NCBI GenBank assembly: GCA_015680685.1
Contig: MNCI01005250.1
Location: 227,073-291,072, forward strand
From: Gnetum montanum
Taxonomy: Eukaryota > Streptophyta > Gnetopsida > Gnetales > Gnetaceae
Length of the DNA stretch: 64,000 nucleotides
Direction: 5' to 3'
Both the position numbers and the translations under genes were made by a program. Below are positions 37,770 through 47,832 of the stretch, piece by piece; the stretch's first letter is position 1; the number at the start of each line of letters is the position of its first letter. A model generated the notes under the pieces. That model did no database searches. It was not told the DNA's origin and worked only from the letters and a program-made list of their open reading frames with translations.

Positions 37770-37931
37770 AACTGAATAAAAACTCGTCCTCGAGTTACAA
37801 GGAGGACAAGCTTCATTGATTACACATTGGATAGGTATGGGATTATTAACTGGAAAAAGAAATGGACTAATGCCACAGTGTGGAAAGACACAACATAGAG
37901 AAAAAATACTACAACTACAAAAATGTGGAAC

Positions 37932-40715
37932 TCATGTAGTTCCTGGTGGCGGTGGCTCCTCCATGGGTGCTTTCCCCTTGTCACGTGCTCCAAGCTTGGA
38001 AGGTTGACGACGCTAAAGAATGGCCTGGAGCTTCTCCTCTTCAATTTGAGGATCTTGTGTTGTCCATGCTAATGTTCTGATGTTTGACGGAGTCGGCACC
38101 TCCCACGGACAGGGTAGTTACAGGAACATCTGGTTAGCCTTGACGTACCATGCCACGAACACCCTTCGTTCCTCTTCATAGGCTCTAGCTTTATCTTTGT
38201 ATTCATGGAGCTCTGTTAGCCGTCGAGCCAAGTCGGTTGCCACATCTTTTTGTCCCTGGTAGCTTTCTTTTACCATCGCAAGTTCAGAATTTGTGATATC
38301 TAGTTTCTCAACGAGCTTCTTGCGCTCTGCAAATTTTGCTTCATATTTGATATGGGTGGAAGCTACCTACTGCTCGAGCTTTGACCTCGAGCGTCCTACT
38401 GTTAACATGGTCAGGTTGGCATATCTAAGGTTTGCCAACCCCATATACTCTGTCAAGTCTTGGATCTGCAGGTCCCGGTTCTTAATTTTCGCTTGGTGGG
38501 CGAAGGCGTAAGTGTCCAATATGGCCCTCCAATCAGTGTGCTGAGCACTGATGTTGTTGATTTGAGCCTTGGCCATATGGATCCCCTTCTCTAGGATTTG
38601 TTTGTACATCCCCACCTGATCATGGAAATGCTCCTTCAGCTTCTCATGTCGTTTAGCCTCATTCTGTCATGCGCTGATCTCGATGGCTGATTTTTGATGA
38701 ACAGCACGTACCTCCTCCATTGAGAGGGTTCAATTTTCTCTGGCTAAATGGCTTACATCTCGGTTGACCTGAATGAACTATTCTCGTAACTGATGAAGGT
38801 GTTCATTGAGAACATTCTTTTGTTTCTCCACAGAAGTCAACCGAAAGTTATCAGCAACCAACTGCTTGTTCTCTTCTTCTAAGGCCTTGAGTGCCTTAAG
38901 ATGCGCATGAGTTTGCGCTTGAGCTTCGGAGGCATCCCAAGTGGCCGTCTCCTTTTCTCCTACCACCTTCTTATTTTCTGCAATTAACTTTATTAATTTC
39001 TTGATTCTGAAATTGTCTAGCTAGTCTGCTGGAACAAATTGCAAAGGATCTCGTTGTGCTGCTTGTAAGGCTATGAGCTGCTCTTGTAATTTCTGCACTT
39101 CAGCTTCAGCATGCTCTGCCTTTACTTTGGATATGACCAGCTTTCCCTTTGTGGAAATGAGGTCTGATTGAATTGCTATTACATCCTGGGGGATGTCAAA
39201 AAGAGACGTCAAAACTTATCCTGTTTGAAGTAATCTGTCCAGTGCATCCTCATGTTCCGCAGGAGTCATTGAGGTTTCGGCAAGAGTTTGAGCATCCCGT
39301 GCTCCTGAAAGATCTATCGGTGGCACAACAGGTACATTAAAAGATTCTTTGATGTGGTTAGCGACCACTTCAGCAGCTTCCGTGGCATCCTGGTGTTGCA
39401 TGACTACCATAGTGGCCCCTTCACTAGTCTCTAACTGCACTTGAAAAGATGCCGCGTTTCCAGAGATCTGTTGTGACCATATGCTTTCCCCTCCTCCTGT
39501 TTGGATGGATAATTCACCCCTTGTGCGATCTAACAAAATAGTAGGCTGGTTGGCATCATCGATGACATGGAAGAGATTTGCGTCATCACGACTTCCCCAA
39601 CTAACCGTCTCGGCAATGGCCCTAAGCTCATCGACGATTTGTAGTCTTGCAGCGGCGGCGGTTGATCCTGGCCTATGCTGGGTCTTGCTTCTTGTTGTTG
39701 GCTAGGACCTGTGGCTAGAGGTTAACTGGGTCCTGCAAGTTGAGTTGCAGGTGATTCAGTCATCTGTTCTTCTTCTTCATCTGGTCCCAGCTCTTTGCCA
39801 ATGCTCTTTCTTGGAGCTGACACCTTTAATAACTCAGCATAAGAAGCATTTCGGGCCTTTCAGAGGATGTCATTTGTGTATCCCCGAATACCAGCCCATC
39901 GGCACAGTTTTCTGATAAGGCAGGGAAAAGGCAGTGCCATCTTCCCTGACTTCCATTCTTCGAATCACCTTAGGATCTCCATCAAATATAGATGGGGAAG
40001 GTTAGCATTAACATTTCCCATCAACACTGCACATTCTCTCGCAGCATACATTGATATTCTTTTCAAACCTTTTGTGGGGAAGAGGTGATAGGTTCCAATT
40101 TTAAAATAAACCCGCTCTTCCGTCATCAGCTCACCAAAAGCTTTATCTCTGCCATAAGCCTTCTCTAACCAATCTTTTTGCACATAAGGGTCTGATCGGG
40201 TGGATAACTGAGCAACATGGGGGCCTAAATTCAGAAGGTTTAACACTTCTGAAATTGCCTGTGTAGAAAAGTCAACCGTCACACCACAAATGTTAACCAT
40301 GGTGCCTTGCTCCTTATTATGCTAGAACAGGTACGTTTCACCTAAGTACCAGGCACCGCACTCAGAGAGGACAGGCCATAAGGGAGACCCTTTAAGGTGA
40401 TCCCTAATAGCCAAGAGCAAACTCTACAAAAGGTTCGAAGTTAAGCTCCACGATCACCACAACAATTGTGGACTTCGTATGGATAGCCTGAACACATTCT
40501 GGGGGCAACGTGAGTTGTTGTCTCGGTTCAGGCGCAGCAGTAGCTCCTCTTTCTGCTTGTCCAGACCATCTAGTAGGAGGTTCTTCTTGATAGATGCTAA
40601 ATGATTTCACCTCCTGTTCTACATGTTGTCCAACAGGGACTCGTCTTCCACCTCTTCAAGGTTGTTTCGTTTCACCTTGAGCAGGACCCTCTCGCTAAGC
40701 ACATTTCAGGGCCAT
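37932..40715 (-). pseudogene. ORF2 of element H (about 927 codons, few lesions)
   Basis: The ATG (MALKCA) follows a TGATTGCAG acceptor-like site and the stop follows a PMEEPPPPGTT-like end. N-terminal third: LNFEPFVEFALGY, GVTVDFSTQAISEVLNL, KIGTYHLFPTKGLKRIS and NANLPHLYL, resembling the plant 'putative transposon protein' domain (I think PF20167; not verified). A Pro/Gln-rich linker and a RGELSIQTGGGES segment (39480-39530) follow. Several hundred residues with Leu/Glu/Lys/Gln heptad-like patterns, probably coiled coil, come next (about 38100-39210). At least one frameshift lies near 39590 and stops occur, for example near 39960. No catalytic motif was recognised. Function is unknown. Confidence 0.75.
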
Positions 40716-41183
40716 CTGCAATCACACGGGCCAAACGTTAGTAAGGTTATTTTTAAAGTTAAGTTATACCTTACTACATGCCTTTAATTAAAGATCTTAT
40801 GTTATCGTGTGATTGTGCCTGAAAATTATAATAATAGGTCCTATGGCTTAGGTGGGTTTCATTTTAATCTTTCGGTATACTTAAGGTCATATGATTTTTG
40901 GCACAATTTTTCTAAGTGTTAGTATTAATTACCCTAATTGATGTCCTTTTGGCGATGATAAATTTCAAAAAATTTAGGCACTTTTCGATAGGTGTCCCTC
41001 CCCCACAACTAAACTGAACGCTCTAGGTTCAAACAGGTTCAAACGGAATTAAAATCGGAGCACCAGCGCGCAACATTTGAGTGAAAAAGTGATGGTCACG
41101 CAAACACAAGTTGTAGAGAAAAATTTCAAAAATTCCCCCCGCGTAAATGGCAAAATGATGCTAAGTGTTGTTGCAGGGGTTCC
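40716..41183 (-). other. ORF2 leader of element H
   Basis: About 470 bases lie between the TATA-like box and the ORF2 ATG. The 3' end reads GTGTGATTGCAG, a good 3' splice site, directly before the ATG (40716-40727). The corresponding site in I is TGTGATTGTAG, in A TGTGATTATAG and in B TGTGACCATAG. A G-rich run (GTGGGGGAGGGA, near 40999-41012) is also shared with I. An intron whose donor lies near the promoter or in gag is possible but the donor was not located. Confidence 0.5.
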
Positions 41184-41290
41184 TATTTATAGGTAAATAG
41201 GATGCGATATTGCGTACGATACATCGCGTACGCAATATCACATGGGACGCGATATCTCGTCCCCAGTGATGTGGGACACATGGAAAATAC
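41184..41290 (-). promoter_or_regulatory. Internal LTR-like promoter of element H
   Basis: Read on the minus strand, clustered palindromes (GATATCGCG, GTGATATTGCG, ACGCGAT; 41203-41262) lie directly upstream of a TATAAATA box (41184-41191). This is the same arrangement as in the U3 of this element's LTRs (palindromes at 37640-37745, TATA near 37621). The segment lies between gag and ORF2 and recurs in I and E. Transcription from it is inferred, not shown. Confidence 0.55.
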
Positions 41291-42650
41291 TAAATTTTTA
41301 ATGATTGTCTTGAAATTAATGGTGTAAGATGAGGACATGGGCAAGTGTGAAGAGATCCTAGGGTAATTTCATTAATTCGAGAGGCACACGTAATGATAAT
41401 GATGTGAATTTAGCAATTAAAAATTTGGTGGTTATGAAGAAAAGGGAATGTAATGGTACATTGGAATGTTAAAATTTTGAGGGATAATAAAAGGGAAAGA
41501 AAATTATGAAAATTAAGCTGAGGGTAAGAAATTGTGTGTTCTAGCTAAAGAATTAATGAAGATTACAACAAAATTACACAAGTGGGTCCTCCCCAAAGCA
41601 GGTTTCAACCTATTATGCCCTTGTGTAATCACACTTAAAGTGTCCGTGGGCACTAGAAGGGTTAATTGTAATCTGCACTAACTCCACAAAACACACACAT
41701 GTAAATATCACCGGAATGAGATGAAAATTTTATGTTACACGGGACACGAGCTACAATTACACGAACAGTGAGATGAGACGAAGTATAGAAAGGGATCGTA
41801 GAGATCGGGACATGAGGTAACTGACCCAGGTTACAATGAATCCTGCGTGAAAAGCATGATTAAGGTGTCATTAACCCATCGTTCCAAGATCAGGACCAAG
41901 TCCATCCTTCTAATCAGTGACATCGCATTGTTTCATCCCATGATAAACAACTATGAGAGTACCATAACAATAAGGCATACGATCACTTGGAGTTTAGTAC
42001 AAGGGAGGAGTGCTTTTTGTTTTATGACACTTCCTTCTTTTTTCTTCACTTTACTGAATCCAGAGAAGCCGCCAACCTTCAGGCATGGGTGCATGTCTTT
42101 CCAGTGGGACCCCCTAGAACAACGTTTGATTTTCGAGTGCCCTTTTGATTACTCTTACTCCCATTTTTCATTAGATCTACAAGGATCTTAGTACAACCAC
42201 ATTGCATGATAACTCCCACAGATGTCACCAAAGAGAATCCACAAGTTCCCTTGATGTCACACCCTAATCATTCCCTCTTGGTCCGTCCTTCTTCATTCTG
42301 GGTACAATGAGCACAAAATTAATTTTAAGTTTTACAAATTTCAAGAATATCACTGTACCCTCGAACAGAACCTCTTTATTTATAGAGTGGATGAGTGGGT
42401 GTAGTGGGCTCACTGTTCCAAATAATTGATTACTCATGACTTAATAACATAAAACACACCTCAACCAATGAACCACATGAGTGTTTTATTCGTAGATGAG
42501 ATTACTTACAAAAACATGAAAATACAAACACACACAAAAAGATAAAACAATAAAAAGATAAAACAAAAAGTTGAAAAATGAAAAAAACTGGAAAACAAAA
42601 AAGTTAAAAAATCAAAGAAAATGAAAAAAAAAATTTATTAATCCTACTTG
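41291..42650 (-). other. Spacer between gag and ORF2 promoter in H
   Basis: No pol sequence is visible. The spacer aligns with 62250-63480 of I and, inverted, with 4858-6214 of A. It ends in an A-rich run (42490-42635) just beyond the gag stop. An open frame on the opposite strand (41847-42191) is discussed among the rejected items. Confidence 0.7.
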
Positions 42651-44630
42651 CTATTGAAATGGGGGATATCCCCCATAACTAAACGGTTGGGTATGGCAAG
42701 GATTAATAAATGGGAAATGAGGATCCTTGCATATTGGAAATATTCAAATCGGTCCATACTTATCTCCTTGGATTTCACACACTTCATAATAAGCACAGTG
42801 GGGCACTTCATATGATGTAGTTCCTGAATAACGAGTTGACCCACCATGATGTTTAGGACCGTTAGATGGTATACAAGGATTGGGTTGATGCCTCCCATGG
42901 TTGTGTTCATTGGGCCATATGGTTGTTGGAGTGTAAGTTGGTGGCCTTGATGAAGTTACATGAGGCGTTGGGTTCGAAGGTAAGGGTGCACCACAGTGTG
43001 GGACTTGTGCTGGGTTGGAAGATGCAGTGGCCTCAGAGTTGTGTTGTCCCTTCATACGGCCGTGTTTAAAGAAAGGATGCCTTTGATGTTGAGGAGGCTT
43101 TTCACTGCTGTTAGTAGCAGTAGCACAAGTGTTGTTTGTGGGCTGCGGTGGTACAAACACCTTAGGAATAGTTGGTGGCATTGTGGAAGGAGGGAAAGGA
43201 TGAGAATGTTGAAAGTTAGGAGGGATGTAAGGTGCACAAGGTGGTGGTTGTGTTGGAGGTATGGGTTGATAGTATTGTGGAGAATGGTATTGTGGTGAGA
43301 TAAAGTGTGGTGGCCCAGTTGAAGAAATAGGGTGTTGAACGTGATAAGCGTTTAGATTCGGAAAATGTGAAGGGTGCCTCTAGTCTAAGGGTGGATTCCC
43401 CCATGACTGGGATTGTTGCCACTGTGATCGAACACAGTATCTCTGTACGAAATTTGGATGTAATGTGTTTCCCCAATGCTTATGTAGATGTAACAAGATT
43501 GGGCATTGGCCTTTGGGGTGATCGTACAGGCATATGTTGCATTCATACATATGATTAGCAGTTGAGCACTTATTCCCTTTATTCTTTTTCTCCAAATGCT
43601 ATTATTTTGTCCTGCCTCTTGGGTTGTCAAAACTCTATCTCCAATGATGTGGATATATTCTCCACACTTTTGATTCATCCATTCCAACATCTTATTGATC
43701 TTTGCCTCGGCTTCTTCTAACGATTTTTGTATTGGCAAAGATGATGTTTCCACCTTGAGATTTGTTGATCTCTCCTTTTCATGATCATGGACCTTTGTTA
43801 ACTTGCGATTTTGGTCCTGTTGATGTTTTTCAACACTCTCCCATGTAGTTATTTCTCCTTCTTCTTTTGCTACCCGCTTAATAAGCTCTTGGATTTGATG
43901 GGTTCGTAGGTTGTATAGTTGACCTTTGGCATACGTTCCTAAGGTATCTCTTGTTTCATTACGTAGCCCATCAATGATATGATACATTAGCCTTTCCTCA
44001 GAAAACCCATGGCCTAGACAGTTGTTTAACAGTGAATAATATCTTTCTAAGGCCATGTCCAAGGGTTCATGTTGTGCTTGTTTCCACTCTTGGATTTTTT
44101 TCCTCAAGGCTGACACTCTTGCGTAGGTTTGATATTTTTCGTTAAAGAGTTCTACCATTGTTGACCAGCGTCGTATTGAATTTGGTTTTAACGATCTATA
44201 CCATACTTTAGCTTGGTCAATGAGTGTCATAGGAAAGAGCTTAAATTTTTTCCAACTATTATCAATGTTATTCCATGTGTAGGCATCATAGAAGGCTAGT
44301 AAATGTTGATGTGGATCTAAGTCATAGCCTCCTAAAAATTTGGGAAAGTTATTTAAATCGAGCCTGGGTAGTCGGCTCTCTTTACGATGCCTACGTGAGA
44401 TTCGAATAGCCTCTTGTATTTGTGTTAAGTTTGTAGTGGCCAGTGGGGGTTCATCGTCATCGGGTAAGTTATTCTTTTGTGTATTATGATGACGTTGTTT
44501 TTCTTCATTCTTATAGGAAACTCCCCACTTCAGGTTGTATACTCCAACCTTCATCATCATATAGCTCATTGGTTCTCCAATGAACTTCCTCACTAAGTGT
44601 GGCATTATTATCGTCTTGTAGGAGAGGCAT
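42651..44630 (-). pseudogene. gag of element H, nearly intact
   Basis: The start at 44630 (MPLLQDDNNATLSE) parallels A at 2548. A shift near 44545 leads to a long readable core (to 43595): PRLDLNNFPKF, an FYDAYTWNNID helix, KVWYRSLKP, EWKQAQHEPLDMALERYY, GLRNETRDTLG, then a charged Glu/Lys region. After another shift near 43595 comes a zinc knuckle (C-N-I-C-L-Y-D-H-P-K-G-Q-C, near 43520-43560), with CX2CX3HX4C spacing. A Pro/Ser/Thr/His-rich tail follows, with stop at 42651. No protease motif follows. Only a handful of lesions separate it from an open frame. Confidence 0.88.
42659..42676. repeat. 18-bp perfect palindrome at the gag end of H
   Basis: ATGGGGGATATCCCCCAT overlaps the last codons of gag. 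Element A has a near-palindrome at the same place (near 4836-4852). The purine half resembles the polypurine tracts before the 3' LTRs. Confidence 0.85.
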
Positions 44631-44743
44631 TGTTATGTGTGAATTTATGTGACTTTTTATAATTACTTCTTTTTTAAGAGATATATCGTTAAGTTCTTTA
44701 CAACGACCTTGTATGATATAACTAATCTAGATAACTAGCACCA

Positions 44744-44761
44744 TCCCCGACAATGGCGTCA
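44744..44761 (-). other. Primer-binding site of element H
   Basis: The minus-strand sequence TGACGCCATTGTCGGGGA begins one base inside the LTR, a near match to TGGCGCCGTTGCCGGGGA. Confidence 0.82.
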
Positions 44762-44762
44762 A

Positions 44763-45653
44763 TGATGAGTGACGAGGTACCCCTACACTCAACCATACGA
44801 AACGAGCATCGCACGCGCGATCCAGTCGAACTCTGTAGATGGACTAGTTGTGGCACCTAGATAGTTAGCCTTAGGTCGCAGTTCGCTGTCTTCCCATCTA
44901 GACTAGTTTTGCATATGTCACGTATGGTTTAGTCTAGATGAGATGTATGATGTGTTCTAATTCTAATGCTACTCCTGATGGCAGTGGAAAATAATATTAA
45001 CTAATTCTAAGCTAAGAGGAAAAGGTAAGAAAATCTAATCTAGCCTAAGTGCGACGAGCAACCGATTCCTTGATCAACCGTACACATCTTGGACCTTGTG
45101 CACGACTACCACTGGGACTACCAAGCGTAGATCCTAGGTACGCCACTGGGATTACCAAGCACAGATCCCAAATACACCACTGGGTACCAAGCGTAGATCC
45201 TAGCTACACCACTGGGCTACCAAGCAGTCACACTTAAATGCTCGTAATCAAGTCGTACTCGTTCCGCGTTCTAGGAGTTTAAGGGTGAGAGAGAGAAAAT
45301 AGTAAATAACATTAAATAAATAAATAACAAAGTGAATGCTGCAATGATGAAGTAATCTCGATCTTTATTGCCGATCATGTGCGTGTCCAAGTACGGCACA
45401 CTCGAATAAAGACATCGTACAATTACATTCACCACACTACGGGTAGACACGAGAAAAAAATCTAACTCTGGAGGGATCAAACTGCCAGAGCTTCGCTACT
45501 CTAAAATTGGGATCCAAAACAAGGAAGAGCCGCCTCTTATTTATAGATATGGCGGTGCACTGCAATATACACGATATCGCGGGGGATGCGATATCGCAGC
45601 AGGCGCGATATCGCCTACGTGATATTGTGGCCTATGCGAATCACGTCTCATCA
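44763..45653 (-). repeat. 5' LTR of element H
   Basis: The LTR is 891 bp. TGATGAG at 44763 and CTCATCA at 45647-45653 bound it. The minus-strand TATAAATA box is at 45538-45545, with GCGATATCGC palindromes at about 45570-45630 upstream. It differs from the other LTR mainly by a rearrangement of the palindrome array and scattered substitutions. Confidence 0.93.
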
Positions 45654-45658
45654 ACAAG

Positions 45659-45892
45659 GTGTGCTCAGGTACACAATGCTCGAATGAGGATCCATTCACT
45701 TTATGACTCCTACTACGGGCATGCAGAAATAATTCTAACTCTGAGAGGAAGAAAAGGCAAGAGTTCAGGTAAGGTGCTAAGACTAATTAACAAACTACTC
45801 AAAAAAAACTACTCAAACCAAGTGCGCCCACTCTTATTTATAAGCAACAAAACAAGCCCCGATATTAGATGCCCAATATTACTTGGAAGGGC
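45659..45892 (-). repeat. 3' LTR of element G, right piece
   Basis: It continues the LTR interrupted at 36845: GTGTGCTCAGGTACACAATG matches 50863-50882 of the 5' LTR. It ends near GGAAGGGCC (45892), where RNase H sequence begins; the outer part of U3 is deleted. Confidence 0.8.
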
Positions 45893-47832
45893 CATCAATT
45901 CTTTCTCTATTATGGTGTAGTTAAGTTGTGAACCAGCAATACTCCTACTTGCACGGTGGATGTGATAAGGATGTTTTTGGTCATCTAACTATGTAAGCAC
46001 GGCTCCCAAGGCATAGTTGGACGTGTCAATCATTATGTGGAATGGTCTGGACTAGTCAGGAGCTTATAGAATAGGTGCTTCTACGAGCTTCTATTTTAAA
46101 GCTTGGAAAGCTAGTTTGCATTCCCTGGTCCATTCGAAAGGTACGTCCTTTTTTGTTAGTTCAACCAATGGTTTTGCAACCTTTGAAAAGTTCTCAATAA
46201 AGCATCTATAGTAGCCAATGTGTCCAAGGAATGATCAGATATCTTTTACAGTTTCAGGTTGTCGAGTGATTCCTTGGATGATTTTAATCTTTTCGGGGTT
46301 TACCTCTATCCCTATTTGTGAAATCTTATGCCCTAATATGATGCCTTCTTGGATCATTAAATGGCTTTTTTGCTAGTTGAGCCTTAAGTTGGTTTCCACA
46401 CACTGCTTTAGTACTTACTCTAACCGGTCCAAGGCTTGATCAAAGTTCACTCTATAAGTGGAGAAGTTGTCCATGAAGACTTCCACACCATTTCCTATCT
46501 ACTGCTGAAATATGCTTAGAACTAATCATTGAAATGTTGCAGGGCCATTGCATAAGCCAAACGGCATTTGTTTGTATGCAAATGTTCCCCAAGGACTAGT
46601 GAACATAGTATTGGCTTGGTCTTCTAGGGCTATTTGAATTTGGTTGTATCCACTATACCCATCCAGAAAACTATAGCAGCAATGCCTTGTAATGGTGTCT
46701 AAGACTTGGTTGATGAATGGCAATGGAAAGTGGTTCTTGAATGTTGCCATATTCAGTAGCCTAAAATCTATGCACACCCTTCATTTATCTCCCTTTTTGG
46801 GCACAATAACTAAGGGGCTAACCCATTCACTATCAGCAATGGGGTATATGAACCTAGCTTTTAGAAGCTGTTCAATTTCTTCCTTAATCACTTGCTTAAG
46901 TTTTGGGTTAAGTCACCTCAGTGGTTGTCGTTGAGGCTTCATGGAGGGATCAATGTAAATTCTGTGTTGGCATATCCTAGGATCTATTTTGGTTAATTTA
47001 GGACATGACCAAGCAAATGCTTTCGACCATTTTTTTATTACTTTCAATAGTCTCTCTTTTTATTGAGGAGTGAGCCTAGTGTTAATAATTACTGATTTTC
47101 CATTCTTGAGAAACGTGTATTCCATACCTATGGGCAATGGTTTTAACCCAAGTGGCTCCTACTTAAAGTTATCACAGATTTCCAACTTCACCCAGTTGAT
47201 ATTTTCAATGTCAAGACTTGGAAGTTGGCGATGGACTTGCTCTAATGTATCTATGCTATCAATGTAAGTGCAAGTCAGACCCTCAGTTGGTTTCATGCAT
47301 ATAGTTGAACTGCTCTCTTGATTAGCTGTTAACCACTGGGTACCTTCTTGTCTTGTGGCTGCTGCATATAGGCATCTTTGTATATTAGTCACTTGTGCAC
47401 ACTGATTCCATGTAGGCAATGTTAAATGTTGTACAAACCATGATTTCTGCACACAATTACACCCTGTGTCATTGTATGCGATGCATGAGACTTTCTTCTT
47501 CTCGATCTTTCCAAACATATTTTCCTTTGATATTTCCAAGGAAAGATCGCAGATTCCTAGGCGCACATCAATTGTGCTTAGCCATGCTCTTCCCATTATG
47601 ATTGGGAAGTCCCCCTTATCATTGTTCACTTGAATCATTAGGAAGTCGGCTGGATATGACCATCCACAAACAGTGGTGACAATGTCCTCCACTAGTCCTA
47701 ATGGGACAATGGTGGACTGGTTGGCCAACTCTAAACGAATGTTATTCTAAAGAAAGGTATCTTCTTTGTGCGATTGTTTGGACCAACGGTAGGGTGAGAA
47801 TTAACAGCCCTTGTGGCATTATGTTACTGTGG
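45893..47832 (-). pseudogene. pol relic of element G: protease, RT, partial RNase H
   Basis: Protease (47728-47159): a VEDIVTTVCGWSYPADF stretch then IIMGRAWLST, retropepsin landmarks, in an open frame of 189 codons. RT: MCIDFRLLN, DGYSGYNQIQIALED and FAYKQMPFGLCNGPATFQ (46777-46526), then a catalytic box F-M-D-N (46466-46477) in place of F-x-D-D. After several stops RNase H begins (FHIMIDTSNYALGA, about 46025-46065; QLNYTIIEKELM, about 45895-45925) and is cut in mid-domain by the junction with the LTR. No integrase is present. Confidence 0.87.

Larger units (their letters stand above)
36846..45653 (-). mobile_element. Element H: well-preserved non-autonomous gag + ORF2 element
   Basis: LTRs (36846-37760 and 44763-45653) are highly similar and flanked by a perfect ACAAG duplication (36841-36845 and 45654-45658). 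On the minus strand the interior holds a primer site, gag (44630-42651), spacer, a promoter-like segment, leader, ORF2 (40715-37932) and a polypurine tract. The interior of about 7 kb has no pol. It lies inside the LTR of G, so it is younger than G. Gag and ORF2 carry a few frameshifts and stops but are far better kept than in A-E. Confidence 0.93.

Noticed and set aside
37475-37819. Open frames of 80-114 codons inside LTRs, with a similar one at 45507-45920
   Set aside because: They cross U3 palindromes, TATA boxes and LTR borders, and differ between the two LTRs; they are chance frames in a GC-richer region.
41847-42191. Antisense open frame in the spacer, with related open frames in I (62831-63172) and, inverted, in A (5432-5617)
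   Set aside because: The three frames share a start and about 57 residues, like the antisense ORFs known in some Tat-lineage elements. By eye, most H-to-I differences change the amino acid and none look biased to third positions, which fits non-coding drift of a conserved spacer. A dN/dS test on many copies could reopen this.
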